Source: Methylobacter sp. (GTDB taxonomy: Bacteria; Pseudomonadota; Gammaproteobacteria; Methylococcales; Methylomonadaceae). From it: a stretch of 64,000 nt of DNA. This document shows positions 46,247-55,387 of this stretch, in pieces. The stretch spans positions 310,001-374,000 of the forward strand of contig JAQUOU010000001.1 in NCBI GenBank assembly GCA_028716975.1. Reading direction: 5' to 3'. The notes beneath the pieces were generated by a model. The model was given only the letters and a program-made list of their open reading frames with translations. It was not told the DNA's origin and did no database searches. Numbering within the stretch: position 1 is the stretch's first letter; every line of letters begins with the position of its first letter. The translations under genes and the position numbers were made by a program.

Positions 46247-47344
46247 TTAATTGATAGCCAACATATTATCCAAAGCCTTTTTAGCCAACCGCGCATCTTC
46301 TACAGGTACGGAAATCTGGTTTATCACATGCCCCTCTGCCAGATTTTCCAACACCCAGGCTAAATGCTGAGGGTCTGTTCTAAACATGGTCGAGCACATG
46401 CACAGGGTAGGTGACATAAAATGCACATTTTTACCCTGAGGCTTACACTCTTCGTGTAAGCGGTTGACCAGGTTTAATTCCGTGGCGACCAGCCAGCGGG
46501 TATCGGGTTCGGCTTCGCGCACTATGCGCAGAATAAACTCTGTAGAACCGATGTAATCGGATTTTTGGCAAACCTCAAACGAGGCTTCCGGGTGTGAGAT
46601 CACTTTGGTTTCCGGAAAACGTTGCAGAAAGTTATCAATTTGTTCCGGTCGAAATACCTGGTGCACCGAACAAAAACCCTTCCAGAGGATTATTTTGGCA
46701 TTTCGAATTTGCTCTTCGGTCAATCCGCCCATAGGCTTGTTAAAATCCCAGGTAACCATTTCCTCCAGCGGAATGCCCATGCTGTAACCCGTATTACGGC
46801 CTAAATGCTGATCAGGGAAAAACAGCACTTTAGAGCGTTTGGAAAAACTCCATTCCAGTATTTTCCGCGCATTGGACGAAGTACAGACAATACCATCATG
46901 TTTGCCGCAAAAAGCTTTAAGGTCGGCGGCGGAATTAATATAGGTAATCGGCGTAACCTCGGTTTCTACATCGATAATCCGGGCCAATTCATTCCAGCAC
47001 TGTTGAACCTTGGCCAGATTTGCCATATCGGCCATCGAACAGCCTGCCGCCAAATCCGGCAAAATGGCAATCTGCTCGGGCCGGGAGAGAATATCGGCTA
47101 CTTCCGCCATAAAATGCACACCGCAGAATACAATGTATTCGGCATCCGATTTTGCCGCATCCCGGGAAAGTTTTAAGGAATCACCGGAGAAATCCGCATG
47201 CTTGAATACTTCATCGCGCTGGTAGTGGTGTCCCAGCACAACACAACGGCTGCCGAGCCTGGCTTTAGCAGCCGCAATGCGGGCATCGCATTCCTCATCA
47301 TCGAGTAATGCGTAATCTTGAATGGGTAATGCAGTAGAAGTCAT
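46247..47344 (-). CDS. nadA: Quinolinate synthase
   Basis: A 365-residue [4Fe-4S] enzyme condensing iminoaspartate with dihydroxyacetone phosphate to quinolinate in NAD synthesis. Cluster cysteines are in VFCGVHFMAEVADIL, VCTSSNARKILEW and TLCMCSTMFRTDP. VVLGHHYQRDEVFKHADFSG is the usual N-terminal block. ATG 47344 (MTSTALPIQDYALL) is preferred to TTG 47380. No strong ribosome-binding site is visible. Confidence 0.96.
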   Translation of the reverse strand: MTSTALPIQDYALLDDEECDARIAAAKARLGSRCVVLGHHYQRDEVFKHADFSGDSLKLSRDAAKSDAEYIVFCGVHFMAEVADILSRPEQIAILPDLAAGCSMADMANLAKVQQCWNELARIIDVETEVTPITYINSAADLKAFCGKHDGIVCTSSNARKILEWSFSKRSKVLFFPDQHLGRNTGYSMGIPLEEMVTWDFNKPMGGLTEEQIRNAKIILWKGFCSVHQVFRPEQIDNFLQRFPETKVISHPEASFEVCQKSDYIGSTEFILRIVREAEPDTRWLVATELNLVNRLHEECKPQGKNVHFMSPTLCMCSTMFRTDPQHLAWVLENLAEGHVINQISVPVEDARLAKKALDNMLAIN

Positions 47345-47564
47345 ATCAATCAGGTTTATATTCAAAAGAATTCGATTCAATCAAGGCCGTAATGTTCATA
47401 GCTATTAATATTGAGAGTGGCAAGCAGGGTAGATACCATTGCGGCGCCAGGATCATCTGGAAAATCCATTAGACCATTAATTCCTTTTTATATCCCATGG
47501 TTTTATTGACTGCATTAAGGATGGTTTCACGGTCTGCTGCCGCGAAACTGCCTTTTACCTGCTC

Positions 47565-49349
47565 TTAAACCTTCTCTTTCCCGGCAGGTTTAATCAAACG
47601 AATGCCCAATTCCCGCAATTGCTCATCCGTCACCAGGGCCGGCGCATTCACTAATGGGCATGCCGCTGACTGGGTTTTAGGGAAGGCGATGACATCGCGA
47701 ATAGAAGTCGATCCGGTCATCAGCATGACCAGGCGGTCAAGACCAAAAGCCAGTCCGCCATGCGGCGGCGCGCCGTATTTCAGGGCATCCAGCAGGAAAC
47801 CGAATTTTTCCCTGGCCTCTTCCTCGCCAATCCCTAAAATATTAAAAACGGTTTGCTGCATGGCGGTGCGGTTAATACGAATTGAGCCGCCGCCCACTTC
47901 AGTGCCGTTTAACACTAAATCATAAGCGCGCGATAGTGCCGCGCCGGGGTTGGCTACCAAGTCTTCGGCTGAACAGCTTGGCGCGGTAAAAGGATGATGA
48001 ATGGCATTGTAACGGTGAGATTTTTCATCCCAGTCAAACATTGGGAAATCGATAACCCAAACCGGCTTCCATTCACCTTCAAGCAAGTTGAAGTCATGTC
48101 CCAGTTTTACCCGCAATGCGCCCATGGCTTCATTAACGACATTGGCTTTATCCGCGCCAAAGAAAATTAAATCACCGGTTTGCGCATCCGTTTTGGCAAG
48201 AACTTTCGCCCATACTGCATCCGGCGCAAATTTTAAAATTGGTGACTGCAACCCGTCTATGCCGGCATCGCGATCATTGACTTTTATATAAGCCAGGCCT
48301 TTTGCGCCATAAATACTGACAAATTTTGTGAGATCTTCAATATCTTTACGGCTTAAATCGCCTCCATTAGGCAAACGCAGGGCAACAACGCGACCATCGG
48401 GAGCATTGGCAGGGCCAGAAAATACCTTGAAATCGACAGCTTTCATTTCCTCTGCAATATCGACCAGTTCAAGCGGAATTCTTAGATCGGGGCGATCGAC
48501 CCCGAAGCGGGACATGGATTCCTGAAAAGTTATACGAGGAAATATGGCGTCCAGCTTTACATTAATCACTTTATCAAACAGCTGCCGGATCATTTCTTCC
48601 ATGACATTCATAATCTCGTTTTCATCCATAAATGATGTTTCTATGTCCAGCTGGGTAAATTCAGGCTGTCTGTCGGCGCGCAAGTCTTCATCGCGGAAAC
48701 AGCGCACGACTTGATAATACCTATCCATGCCCGCAACCATTAACATTTGTTTATAAAGTTGCGGGGATTGCGGCAGCGCAAAAAAGGCATTTTCATGCGT
48801 ACGGCTGGGCACGATATAATCGCGTGCGCCTTCAGGCGTGGCTTTGGTCAGGTAAGGCGTTTCAATCTCAAAAAACTCATTATCATCGAGAAAATTCCTG
48901 AGCGTCCGCGTTACATCCCGGCGTACTTTCATTTTTTCCTGCATGGCAGTACGGCGCAAGTCAATATAGCGATAGCGCAAGCGCAATTCTTCATTGACTT
49001 CTATATCGCTTTCCACGGGGAAGGGCGGGGTTTCCGATTCGTTTAATATGTCAATATGACTGGCCAGCACTTCAATTTCACCGGAGTGCATATTAACATT
49101 CACCGTACCGGAAGGACGATTGCGAACTAGCCCTTTAATCTTTAAAACGTATTCACTGCGTGCGCTTTCGGCCAGTGCGAAAGTTTCAGGAGAATCAGGA
49201 TCAAATACTACTTGCACCAGACCTGCGCGGTCTCTCAGATCGATAAAAATGACTCCGCCATGATCTCTGCGCCGATGAACCCAACCGAATAACTCAACTG
49301 CTTCGCCTGAATGTTGTTTGTTTAATTCTCCGCACTTGTGCGTACGCAT
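47565..49349 (-). CDS. aspS: Aspartyl-tRNA synthetase
   Basis: A 594-residue class IIb tRNA synthetase of bacterial type. The N-terminal OB-fold anticodon-binding domain (residues ~1-105) has [20 protein letters not shown]. Class II motif 2 is [20 protein letters not shown] with LDIETSF. The GAD insertion domain is at ~290-410. Motif 3 is [17 protein letters not shown] near the C-terminus. Length is normal. Whether it charges tRNA-Asn as well cannot be decided reliably by eye. Confidence 0.97.
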   Translation of the reverse strand: MRTHKCGELNKQHSGEAVELFGWVHRRRDHGGVIFIDLRDRAGLVQVVFDPDSPETFALAESARSEYVLKIKGLVRNRPSGTVNVNMHSGEIEVLASHIDILNESETPPFPVESDIEVNEELRLRYRYIDLRRTAMQEKMKVRRDVTRTLRNFLDDNEFFEIETPYLTKATPEGARDYIVPSRTHENAFFALPQSPQLYKQMLMVAGMDRYYQVVRCFRDEDLRADRQPEFTQLDIETSFMDENEIMNVMEEMIRQLFDKVINVKLDAIFPRITFQESMSRFGVDRPDLRIPLELVDIAEEMKAVDFKVFSGPANAPDGRVVALRLPNGGDLSRKDIEDLTKFVSIYGAKGLAYIKVNDRDAGIDGLQSPILKFAPDAVWAKVLAKTDAQTGDLIFFGADKANVVNEAMGALRVKLGHDFNLLEGEWKPVWVIDFPMFDWDEKSHRYNAIHHPFTAPSCSAEDLVANPGAALSRAYDLVLNGTEVGGGSIRINRTAMQQTVFNILGIGEEEAREKFGFLLDALKYGAPPHGGLAFGLDRLVMLMTGSTSIRDVIAFPKTQSAACPLVNAPALVTDEQLRELGIRLIKPAGKEKV

Positions 49350-49416
49350 AGATTCTCTCTGTTAATCCAAAAAGTTGCCGATATTACTTGCTTGAACTCC
49401 TTTATGCAAGGCAGCG

Positions 49417-49725
49417 CTAATTACCGCTACAGCTACCGCCGGCAGGGCAGGCAGCGGGCTTTGGAGTCGCTGAAGCTGAGGAAGCAGCGGACGAAGTTGC
49501 GGTGCTTGAACTGCTGCTTTCACCGGCTACATTCTTCTTTGAGCCGCTTTTAAAATCAGTTTCGTACCAGCCGCCACCTTTTAATCTGAATCCTGCCGCT
49601 GAAATTTTTTTCATTAATTCCGGCTTGTTACAAGCCGGACAATGAAGTAATGGTTCGGCGCTGAGTTTCTGTAAAACCTCATGCTCATGGCCGCATGATT
49701 GACATTGGTACTCGTAAATTGGCAT
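49417..49725 (-). CDS. FmdB-family zinc-ribbon regulatory protein
   Basis: A 102-residue protein. An N-terminal CxxC zinc ribbon (MPIYEYQCQSCGHEHEVLQK and HCPACNKPELMKKI) covers residues 1-45. It is followed by KGGGWYETDFKSGSK and a Ser/Ala-rich low-complexity tail ending CPAGGSCSGN. FmdB proteins were first linked to formylmethanofuran dehydrogenase regulation, but most bacterial copies have unknown function. It lies 67 bases upstream of aspS on the same strand, a common arrangement, and is divergent from pyrC. Confidence 0.9.
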   Translation of the reverse strand: MPIYEYQCQSCGHEHEVLQKLSAEPLLHCPACNKPELMKKISAAGFRLKGGGWYETDFKSGSKKNVAGESSSSSTATSSAASSASATPKPAACPAGGSCSGN

Positions 49726-49837
49726 TACTGACTCCGATAAGAAAAATAATAATAAAACTGAAATTAAGGGTCTGTGTTAGTTTTTCAAGACCGTTACTAT
49801 AAAATAGATGACTATTCTACAAAAAAGAACCTATATA

Positions 49838-50869
49838 ATGAAGAAATTAACCATCACTCGTCCTGATGACTGGCATTTGCATGTCAGAAGCGGCGCCATT
49901 TTAAAAACGGTCATACCTTATACTGCCCGGCAGTTTGCCCGCGCCATCATTATGCCTAACCTGAAGCCCGCTGTTACCACGGTGGCTCATGCTTTAGCTT
50001 ATCGGGAAGAAATTCTTCAGGCCGTTCCTGAAACGGTGTGTTTCAATCCATTGATGACACTCTATCTTACCGCTTCGACAACCATAGCTGAAATTAAAAA
50101 AGCCGCAGCATCTGAACATGTCCATGCCTTTAAGCTTTATCCGGCCGGTGCGACTACCAATTCCGATTCGGGAGTTGCCGATATAAAGTCTGTCTACCCG
50201 CTATTTGCGGCTCTGGAAAAGTATGACATGCCGCTACTCATTCATGGCGAAGTCACGGATGCGAACTGTGATATTTTTGACCGTGAACGGGTATTTATTG
50301 ATACCATTCTGACTGACATTGTCAGTGCCTTTCCTGAGTTGCGCATGGTTGTCGAGCATGTGACTACCACTGAAGCTGTCCAGTTTGTGCAATCGGCCGG
50401 CAGCAAAATTGCTGCAACGATTACGCCTCAACATCTGATGTACAACCGTAATGTTATTTTGGCAGGCGGCATACGCCCGCACTACTACTGCCTGCCGATT
50501 ATAAAACGTGAGCACCACCGTCTGGCATTGATTGCCGCCGCTATCAGCGGTAATGCAAAGTTCTTTCTGGGCACCGACAGCGCCCCGCATTTATCTTCAT
50601 TAAAAGAAACAGCCTGCGGCTGCGCAGGCTGTTTCAGCGCGCATGCTGCGCTGGAACTTTACGCGGAAATATTTGAACAGGCCAATGCCTTGGATAAACT
50701 GGAAGCTTTCGCCAGTTTTTACGGCCCTGATTTTTATCGTTTGCCCAGGAATTCAGGCGCTGTCACGCTGGAAAAAATCACCTGGAAAGTTCCGGCTGTG
50801 TATGGAGAAAATGGCATAGCGATTACTCCGCTCAAGGCGGGAGAAAAGCTAAGCTGGAAAATACAATGA
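49838..50869 (+). CDS. pyrC: Dihydroorotase
   Basis: A 343-residue class II dihydroorotase that closes carbamoyl-aspartate to dihydroorotate in pyrimidine synthesis. Metal-binding motifs are TRPDDWHLHVRSGAILKTVI (His-x-His), the carbamylated Lys in AFKLYPAGATTNS, LLIHGEVTD, VVEHVTT and the Asp of FLGTDSAPH. ATG 49838 matches homologues (MKKLTITRPDDWHLH); an in-frame ATG at 49808 is rejected. A small GGCA/TGCC hairpin followed by TTTT just past the stop may be a weak terminator. Confidence 0.96.
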   Translation: MKKLTITRPDDWHLHVRSGAILKTVIPYTARQFARAIIMPNLKPAVTTVAHALAYREEILQAVPETVCFNPLMTLYLTASTTIAEIKKAAASEHVHAFKLYPAGATTNSDSGVADIKSVYPLFAALEKYDMPLLIHGEVTDANCDIFDRERVFIDTILTDIVSAFPELRMVVEHVTTTEAVQFVQSAGSKIAATITPQHLMYNRNVILAGGIRPHYYCLPIIKREHHRLALIAAAISGNAKFFLGTDSAPHLSSLKETACGCAGCFSAHAALELYAEIFEQANALDKLEAFASFYGPDFYRLPRNSGAVTLEKITWKVPAVYGENGIAITPLKAGEKLSWKIQ

Positions 50870-50919
50870 GGGCAACTTGCCTTTTAAAGTTTCCCTAAAT
50901 GAGATAGCAATTGCACTAA

Positions 50920-50949
50920 TAAGGACTGACTGGCTAAGGACTGACTGGC
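50920..50949. repeat. 15-bp tandem duplication at the end of the truncated mlaA
   Basis: TAAGGACTGACTGGC is repeated exactly at 50920-50934 and 50935-50949. The join coincides with the stop codon of the short MlaA-like ORF, as expected from a local replication-slippage event. Confidence 0.9.
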
Positions 50950-51092
50950 CCTAAATTATCATTAAATAGTTGTACGCCTCTATTCCAGCCTTCCCAGGGA
51001 TCCTTAGGATCTTCCGCTATAGTCGCGCATCCTGCCACTATTGCAATCAAAGTGGAACCACTTAGCTGTGCAAGCAACTTTCTCTTTTTCAT
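50934..51092 (-). pseudogene. Truncated MlaA/VacJ-like lipoprotein N-terminus
   Basis: A 52-codon ORF starting MKKRKLLAQLSGSTL, with a lipobox ending in Cys22 (AIVAGC), then DPKDPWEGWNRGVQLFNDNL. This is the conserved beginning of the MlaA/VacJ outer-membrane lipoprotein (normally about 230-260 residues). It stops right after that motif, in a 15-bp duplication, and no MlaA continuation is seen in other frames downstream. Either it is the stub of a deleted gene or a small stand-alone lipoprotein that reuses the motif. No mla operon genes are nearby. Confidence 0.65.
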
Positions 51093-51224
51093 GACGTTTC
51101 CGCTAACTTTGCTATTATTTTTATTCCGGGTTAATTTGGGCGTAACATATCACAATCAGACAAAGCCACCGAGTACCCGGCTCTTATTTCTCATCATCTT
51201 AACCCTCTTTGATATAATTCCATA

Positions 51225-51881
51225 ATGGATACACCCGCCATCCCTTTAGACAAGCGCTTTAGAGGGTTCCTGCCTGTGATTGTAGATATAGAAACATCAG
51301 GCTTTAATCCCAAAAAAAATGCCTTGCTGGAAATTGCAGCTGTTATTGTTGAATATAACAGTAACACTGATCTGGAAATCACCGAGCGTCACTCAACGCA
51401 TGTTATTCCTTTTAAAAATGCTGAGTTGGACGAGGCGGCTCTTAAGTTTAATGGTATAGATCCCCATCATCCTTTTCGCATGGCTATTGATGAGAAAGAG
51501 GCCTTGCACATGCTGTTTAGACCCATTAGGGATGCGGTCAAGCGTAACTACTGCAACCGGGCAATTCTGGTGGGCCACAACCCGGCTTTTGACATTAATT
51601 TCTTGAATGCCGCCATTCAGCGAACGCAAATAAAGCGCAGTCCTTTTCATCCGTTTAGTACCTTTGATACGGCTACATTGGGGGGATTGGTTTACCAGCA
51701 AACCGTACTGGCTAAAATTGCTCAGGCCGCAGGTCTTGAATGGGATAATGAAAAAGCACATTCTGCATTATATGATGCAGAAAAAACCGCTGAAATTTTT
51801 TGTATGATTGTCAATCGTTGGAAACAACTTGAATCCCGCAGTCTTTGTACGGGAGAGTTTACCCATAGAGCAGAAGGTTAG
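51225..51881 (+). CDS. rnt: Ribonuclease T
   Basis: A 218-residue DEDDh 3'-5' exoribonuclease that trims tRNA and other stable RNA 3' ends. Exo motifs are VIVDIETSGFNPKKNALLEI (residue ~18), LVGHNPAFDINFLNAAI (residue ~123) and the His-Asp motif AHSALYDAEKTAEIF (residue ~180). Length is normal. Its last codons and stop fall in a perfect 11-bp inverted repeat facing grxD. Confidence 0.95.
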   Translation: MDTPAIPLDKRFRGFLPVIVDIETSGFNPKKNALLEIAAVIVEYNSNTDLEITERHSTHVIPFKNAELDEAALKFNGIDPHHPFRMAIDEKEALHMLFRPIRDAVKRNYCNRAILVGHNPAFDINFLNAAIQRTQIKRSPFHPFSTFDTATLGGLVYQQTVLAKIAQAAGLEWDNEKAHSALYDAEKTAEIFCMIVNRWKQLESRSLCTGEFTHRAEG

Positions 51882-51893
51882 GGCTCTATGGGT
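51861..51893. terminator. Inverted repeat between convergent rnt and grxD
   Basis: ACCCATAGAGC (51861-51871) and GCTCTATGGGT (51883-51893) form a perfect 11-bp stem with an 11-base loop that contains the rnt stop codon. Neither side has a clear T tract, so it is at best a weak bidirectional terminator or an mRNA 3'-end protector. Confidence 0.45.
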
Positions 51894-51910
51894 AGGATAG
51901 ATAATTTGGA

Positions 51911-52234
51911 TTATGGCACTATTCCGTTGACGGCCGCCAACATCTTTGGCAGGTCGCCCTTTTTATACAAATCAATGACAATATCACACCCGCCTATTAA
52001 TTCGCCGCCGATATATAGCTGCGGATAAGTGGGCCAGTTTGAATATTCCTTAAGCGCTTCGCGAAGCTCAGGATCTTCAAAAATATTCACATGCATATAT
52101 TTTGCCTGGCAGGCATCCAGTATCTGAACCGTTTGGCCGGAAAAGCCGCATTGTGGAAAGTCAGGTGAACCTTTCATATATAAAACCACCGGATTATTTT
52201 CAATCTGGTCTTTAATTCTTTCAATAACGCTCAT
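51911..52234 (-). CDS. grxD: Monothiol glutaredoxin Grx4
   Basis: A 107-residue CGFS-type glutaredoxin that binds and delivers [2Fe-2S] clusters with glutathione. The N-terminal IERIKDQIENNPVVLYMKGS and the active site FPQCGFSGQTVQIL are present. WPTYPQLYIGGELIGGCDIV is the GSH-binding part. ATG 52234 (MSVIERIKDQ) is preferred to GTG 52243. It is convergent with rnt. Confidence 0.95.
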   Translation of the reverse strand: MSVIERIKDQIENNPVVLYMKGSPDFPQCGFSGQTVQILDACQAKYMHVNIFEDPELREALKEYSNWPTYPQLYIGGELIGGCDIVIDLYKKGDLPKMLAAVNGIVP

Positions 52235-52400
52235 AGTAATCACTCGAAATAAGTACGATTGGTTAATCTTATCAACTTTATTCTTCTAAAAAAAGCAAAT
52301 CTTTCACTTGAGCGCTTGCTTGGGAATAAATTGAAAACTATAATCGAGAATTTTTCTAACAGGAGCATATTGCTGCCTGTTTTCATTAACAGGCCACTCA

Positions 52401-53624
52401 ATGACCAGCCACATTATGCCAACCTATGGACGCTTACCCGTGACTTTTGAAAAAGGCGAAGGTGTATGGTTATGGGATGAAAATAATAACCGTTATCTGG
52501 ATGCCTTATCTGGCATTGCCGTATGCAATCTGGGGCACACACATCCCGCCATCCATAAAGCCATCTGTAAACAAAGCGGCGCATTACTGCATACGTCGAA
52601 TTTATACGGCATAGCCAATCAGGAGCGATTGGCTGCAGAACTGGCTGAAAAAAGCGGCATGGATAACGTATTTTTTTGTAATTCCGGCGCCGAAGCAAAT
52701 GAAGCGGCTATTAAATTGGCGCGCATGTATGGTCATGGATTAGGCACAGACAAACCGGCGATCATAGTCATGGAAAAAAGTTTCCACGGCCGGACGCTGG
52801 CAACGCTGAGCGCTACCGGTAATGCCAAAGTGCAGCAAGGCTTTGCGCCGTTAGTGGAGGGCTTTATCCGGGTTCCCTATAATGACGTTAACGCAATCGA
52901 ACAAGCGCTTGAGCAGCATAAAAATATTGTTGCCGTTTTAGTTGAACCTATACAAGGAGAAGGCGGCGTTAATATTCCCGGGAAAGATTATCTTAACCAA
53001 ATACGCAGTCTTTGTGATCAACATCAGTTGTTGATGATGCTCGATGAAATCCAAACCGGGATTGGCCGTACCGGCAAATTTCTTGCCTTTCAGCACAATC
53101 ATATCATTCCCGATGTATGTACACTGGCTAAAGCCTTGGGTAATGGCGTGCCTATCGGCGCCTGTCTTGCTCACGGCCAGGCAGCAAAGCTATTCACCGC
53201 AGGCAACCACGGCTCTACCTTCGGCGGTAACCCATTAGCTTGCAACGCGGCGTTAGCCGTATTAGAAACCCTGGAGCAGGAAAACCTGATTAACCTGGCT
53301 GAGCAAAAAGGCAATGCGATCTGCGCCGGGTTTATTGAAGGCTTGCGGGGTAATGAGCATATTGTTGATATTCGCCACAAAGGCCTGATGATAGGCATCG
53401 AACTCGATAGTCCCTGCGCTGAGTTAGTTAAATCAGCGCTGCAACAAGGATTATTGATAAATGTTACCAATGAAAAAACCATTCGATTGTTGCCGCCATT
53501 GATCATCAATAACCAGGAAATCGATCAACTTGTTACAACCTTGACGGCTCTGATTCAAGAATACACGGACCAGCCGCATGCAAAGCAAACCTATGAATCC
53601 CAGACATTTTATAAGCCTGCTTGA
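52401..53624 (+). CDS. argD: Acetylornithine aminotransferase
   Basis: A 407-residue class III PLP aminotransferase converting N-acetylglutamate semialdehyde to N-acetylornithine. It has [20 protein letters not shown] (residues ~92-111), [20 protein letters not shown] and the PLP-lysine motif [20 protein letters not shown] (residues ~235-254). The last 10-16 codons overlap the start of argF, so the pair is translationally coupled. argA lies 5 kb downstream. Confidence 0.96.
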   Translation: MTSHIMPTYGRLPVTFEKGEGVWLWDENNNRYLDALSGIAVCNLGHTHPAIHKAICKQSGALLHTSNLYGIANQERLAAELAEKSGMDNVFFCNSGAEANEAAIKLARMYGHGLGTDKPAIIVMEKSFHGRTLATLSATGNAKVQQGFAPLVEGFIRVPYNDVNAIEQALEQHKNIVAVLVEPIQGEGGVNIPGKDYLNQIRSLCDQHQLLMMLDEIQTGIGRTGKFLAFQHNHIIPDVCTLAKALGNGVPIGACLAHGQAAKLFTAGNHGSTFGGNPLACNAALAVLETLEQENLINLAEQKGNAICAGFIEGLRGNEHIVDIRHKGLMIGIELDSPCAELVKSALQQGLLINVTNEKTIRLLPPLIINNQEIDQLVTTLTALIQEYTDQPHAKQTYESQTFYKPA

Positions 53625-54495
53625 TTTAACCGGCGAAGAATTTCGTCATCTTATAAGCAGAGCCATAGAACTAAAAAACCATCGCGACCCTGATTATCAG
53701 CCATTAAAAGGTCAGGTCCTGGCGATGATTTTTGAAAAGTCATCGACGCGCACGCGTATTTCCTTTGAAGCCGGGATGAGTCATTTTGGCGGTAGTGCAT
53801 TATTTTTATCGCCCAGAGATACGCAACTGGGGCGCGGCGAACCGTTGCAGGACAGTGCTAAAGTTATTTCCAGCATGGTTGACGGCATTATGCTGAGAAC
53901 CGACAAGCATGAAACAGTGACCACCTTCGCCCTACATTCCCGCGTTCCCGTTATTAACGGATTAACTGACCAGCAGCATCCCTGTCAGCTACTGGCCGAT
54001 ATGCAGACCTATTTTGAATATCGCGGCGATATTAAAGGCAAAACAGTAACCTGGATCGGTGACGGCAATAACATGTGCCATTCCTACATACATGCTGCAA
54101 CCGTACTTGATTTCAAATTGAATATTGCTTCCCCTCCCGGTTATCAACCTCTAAAAGCCATTGTAAACAGTGCAGGTGATCGCATCCGGTTTTTTGACAC
54201 AGCCCTGGAGGCAGCTAAAAGCTCAGATCTATGCGTCACTGATGTGTGGGCCAGCATGGGGCACGAAGAAGAGCAGAAACAACGCGAATGCGCCTTTAAG
54301 AATTATCAGGTAAACACCGCCATCATGGATGCGGCACATAAAGATGCACTGTTCATGCACTGTTTGCCTGCCCATAGGGATGAAGAAGTCAGTGCCGAAG
54401 TTATAGATGGGCCGCAGAGTGTCGTATTTGATGAAGCCGAAAACCGGTTGCATGCTCAAAAAGCATTGCTGGAGTTTCTCATGTGTAAAAAATAA
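53593..54495 (+). CDS. argF: Ornithine carbamoyltransferase
   Basis: A 300-residue enzyme forming citrulline from ornithine and carbamoyl phosphate. The carbamoyl-phosphate loop is [16 protein letters not shown] (residues ~48-63). [33 protein letters not shown] and the ornithine/catalytic Cys motif [13 protein letters not shown] (residues ~255-267) are intact. ATG 53593 ([12 protein letters not shown]) matches homologues; ATG 53578 is also possible. Either start lies within argD. Confidence 0.96.
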   Translation: MNPRHFISLLDLTGEEFRHLISRAIELKNHRDPDYQPLKGQVLAMIFEKSSTRTRISFEAGMSHFGGSALFLSPRDTQLGRGEPLQDSAKVISSMVDGIMLRTDKHETVTTFALHSRVPVINGLTDQQHPCQLLADMQTYFEYRGDIKGKTVTWIGDGNNMCHSYIHAATVLDFKLNIASPPGYQPLKAIVNSAGDRIRFFDTALEAAKSSDLCVTDVWASMGHEEEQKQRECAFKNYQVNTAIMDAAHKDALFMHCLPAHRDEEVSAEVIDGPQSVVFDEAENRLHAQKALLEFLMCKK

Positions 54496-54537
54496 CGTTA
54501 TAGTTACTTTTTTTGACGGCAAATAATAGGGATTCAA

Positions 54538-55209
54538 GTGAAAAAAATACTAATTTCATTTTATGTTTTAATTGTAGTTTTCGGTTCGGCACAGGCTGAA
54601 ACAGTCTATGTTACAGATAATGTGAATTTATCATTGAGGAGCGAGCCCAATAACCAGAGTAAAGTTTTAAAACTTCTTCCAACCGGAACTCCCTTGACGG
54701 TTATAAACGAGAACAGAAAAGGCGGGTTTACTCAGGTTCGGCTGGAAAATGGCACAGTAGGCTATATCCAGACCCGGAATACTGTAAAAGAACCACCCGG
54801 CCGTTTCCAACTGGATAGCGCCAACAAAAACCTTGCATTATTACAGGCAGAAAATGCCAGCCTCAAAGCTGATCTTGCTAAATTAAAAAGCTCATTTATT
54901 CCCGGCACATCTATCGAAAAGTCTTTAGCTGAAGAACGGGATCAATTGAGCAGGGAACTTAGCGAATTGAAAAAAAATTCTTCCAATACCCTGCAGTTAA
55001 AAAATGAACGAGACGAACTTCAGGAGCGGGTGGTTAATGTGGAGCGGGATCTGCAACAGTTTAAACTTGAAAACCAGGCGCTGAAGGATAGTTCCAAACA
55101 GGATTGGTTTTTGTACGGAGGCGTATTGTCTCTTGCCGGTGTCCTGTTAGGATTTATTCTGCCCAAAATCGGCTGGCGCCGAAAAAGCAGCGGCTGGGAC
55201 AGCTTTTAA
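54538..55209 (+). CDS. SH3-domain, coiled-coil membrane protein (TIGR04211-like)
   Basis: A 223-residue exported protein from a GTG start. A signal peptide (ending AQAE, residue ~20) precedes a bacterial SH3 domain (VTDNVNLSLRSEPNNQSKVL then VRLENGTVGYIQTR, residues ~25-83). A coiled coil (~95-180) and a C-terminal transmembrane helix (~190-210) with a short basic tail follow. This layout matches the YgiM/TIGR04211 family. The SH3 domain probably binds cell wall or a periplasmic partner; the function is unknown. It starts 42 bases after argF. Confidence 0.85.
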   Translation: MKKILISFYVLIVVFGSAQAETVYVTDNVNLSLRSEPNNQSKVLKLLPTGTPLTVINENRKGGFTQVRLENGTVGYIQTRNTVKEPPGRFQLDSANKNLALLQAENASLKADLAKLKSSFIPGTSIEKSLAEERDQLSRELSELKKNSSNTLQLKNERDELQERVVNVERDLQQFKLENQALKDSSKQDWFLYGGVLSLAGVLLGFILPKIGWRRKSSGWDSF

Positions 55210-55231
55210 GGCTTTACCGTTTACCTAACCC

Positions 55232-55346
55232 TAAAAACCGCAGTTGGAGCATGTGAAAGCCGTTCGTGTTGAGTCCTTCGGCTATGCTCAGGAGAGCCCT
55301 GTCGAAGTGTGAGCGGAATTCCGGAATAACTCAACTGCGGTTTTTA
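55232..55346. repeat. Palindromic element with 15-bp terminal inverted repeats (MITE-like)
   Basis: TAAAAACCGCAGTTG at 55232-55246 is matched exactly in inverse at 55332-55346. Between them lies a sequence of the type TTCGGCTATGCTCAGG...CCCTGTCGAAGTGTGAGCGG, which resembles a widely dispersed intergenic repeat. At about 115 bp and non-coding, it may be a small transposable element or a folded RNA/terminator between the SH3 gene and ilvD. Copy number in the genome cannot be seen here. Confidence 0.6.
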
Positions 55347-55387
55347 AGATAACTATTATTTAAACAACAACCCCGGGAATTTTTTGC

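Noticed and set aside
47377-47469. 30-codon ORF upstream of nadA (MDFPDDPGAAMVS...)
   Set aside because: Too short, no clear ribosome-binding site, and no known family. Left out of the gene list.
47470-47564. In-frame extension of about 31 codons after the aspS stop (EQVKGSFAAADRETILNA...)
   Set aside because: It looks protein-like, but there is no start codon after the aspS stop and AspS already has its normal length. An open stretch of 31 codons is not significant.
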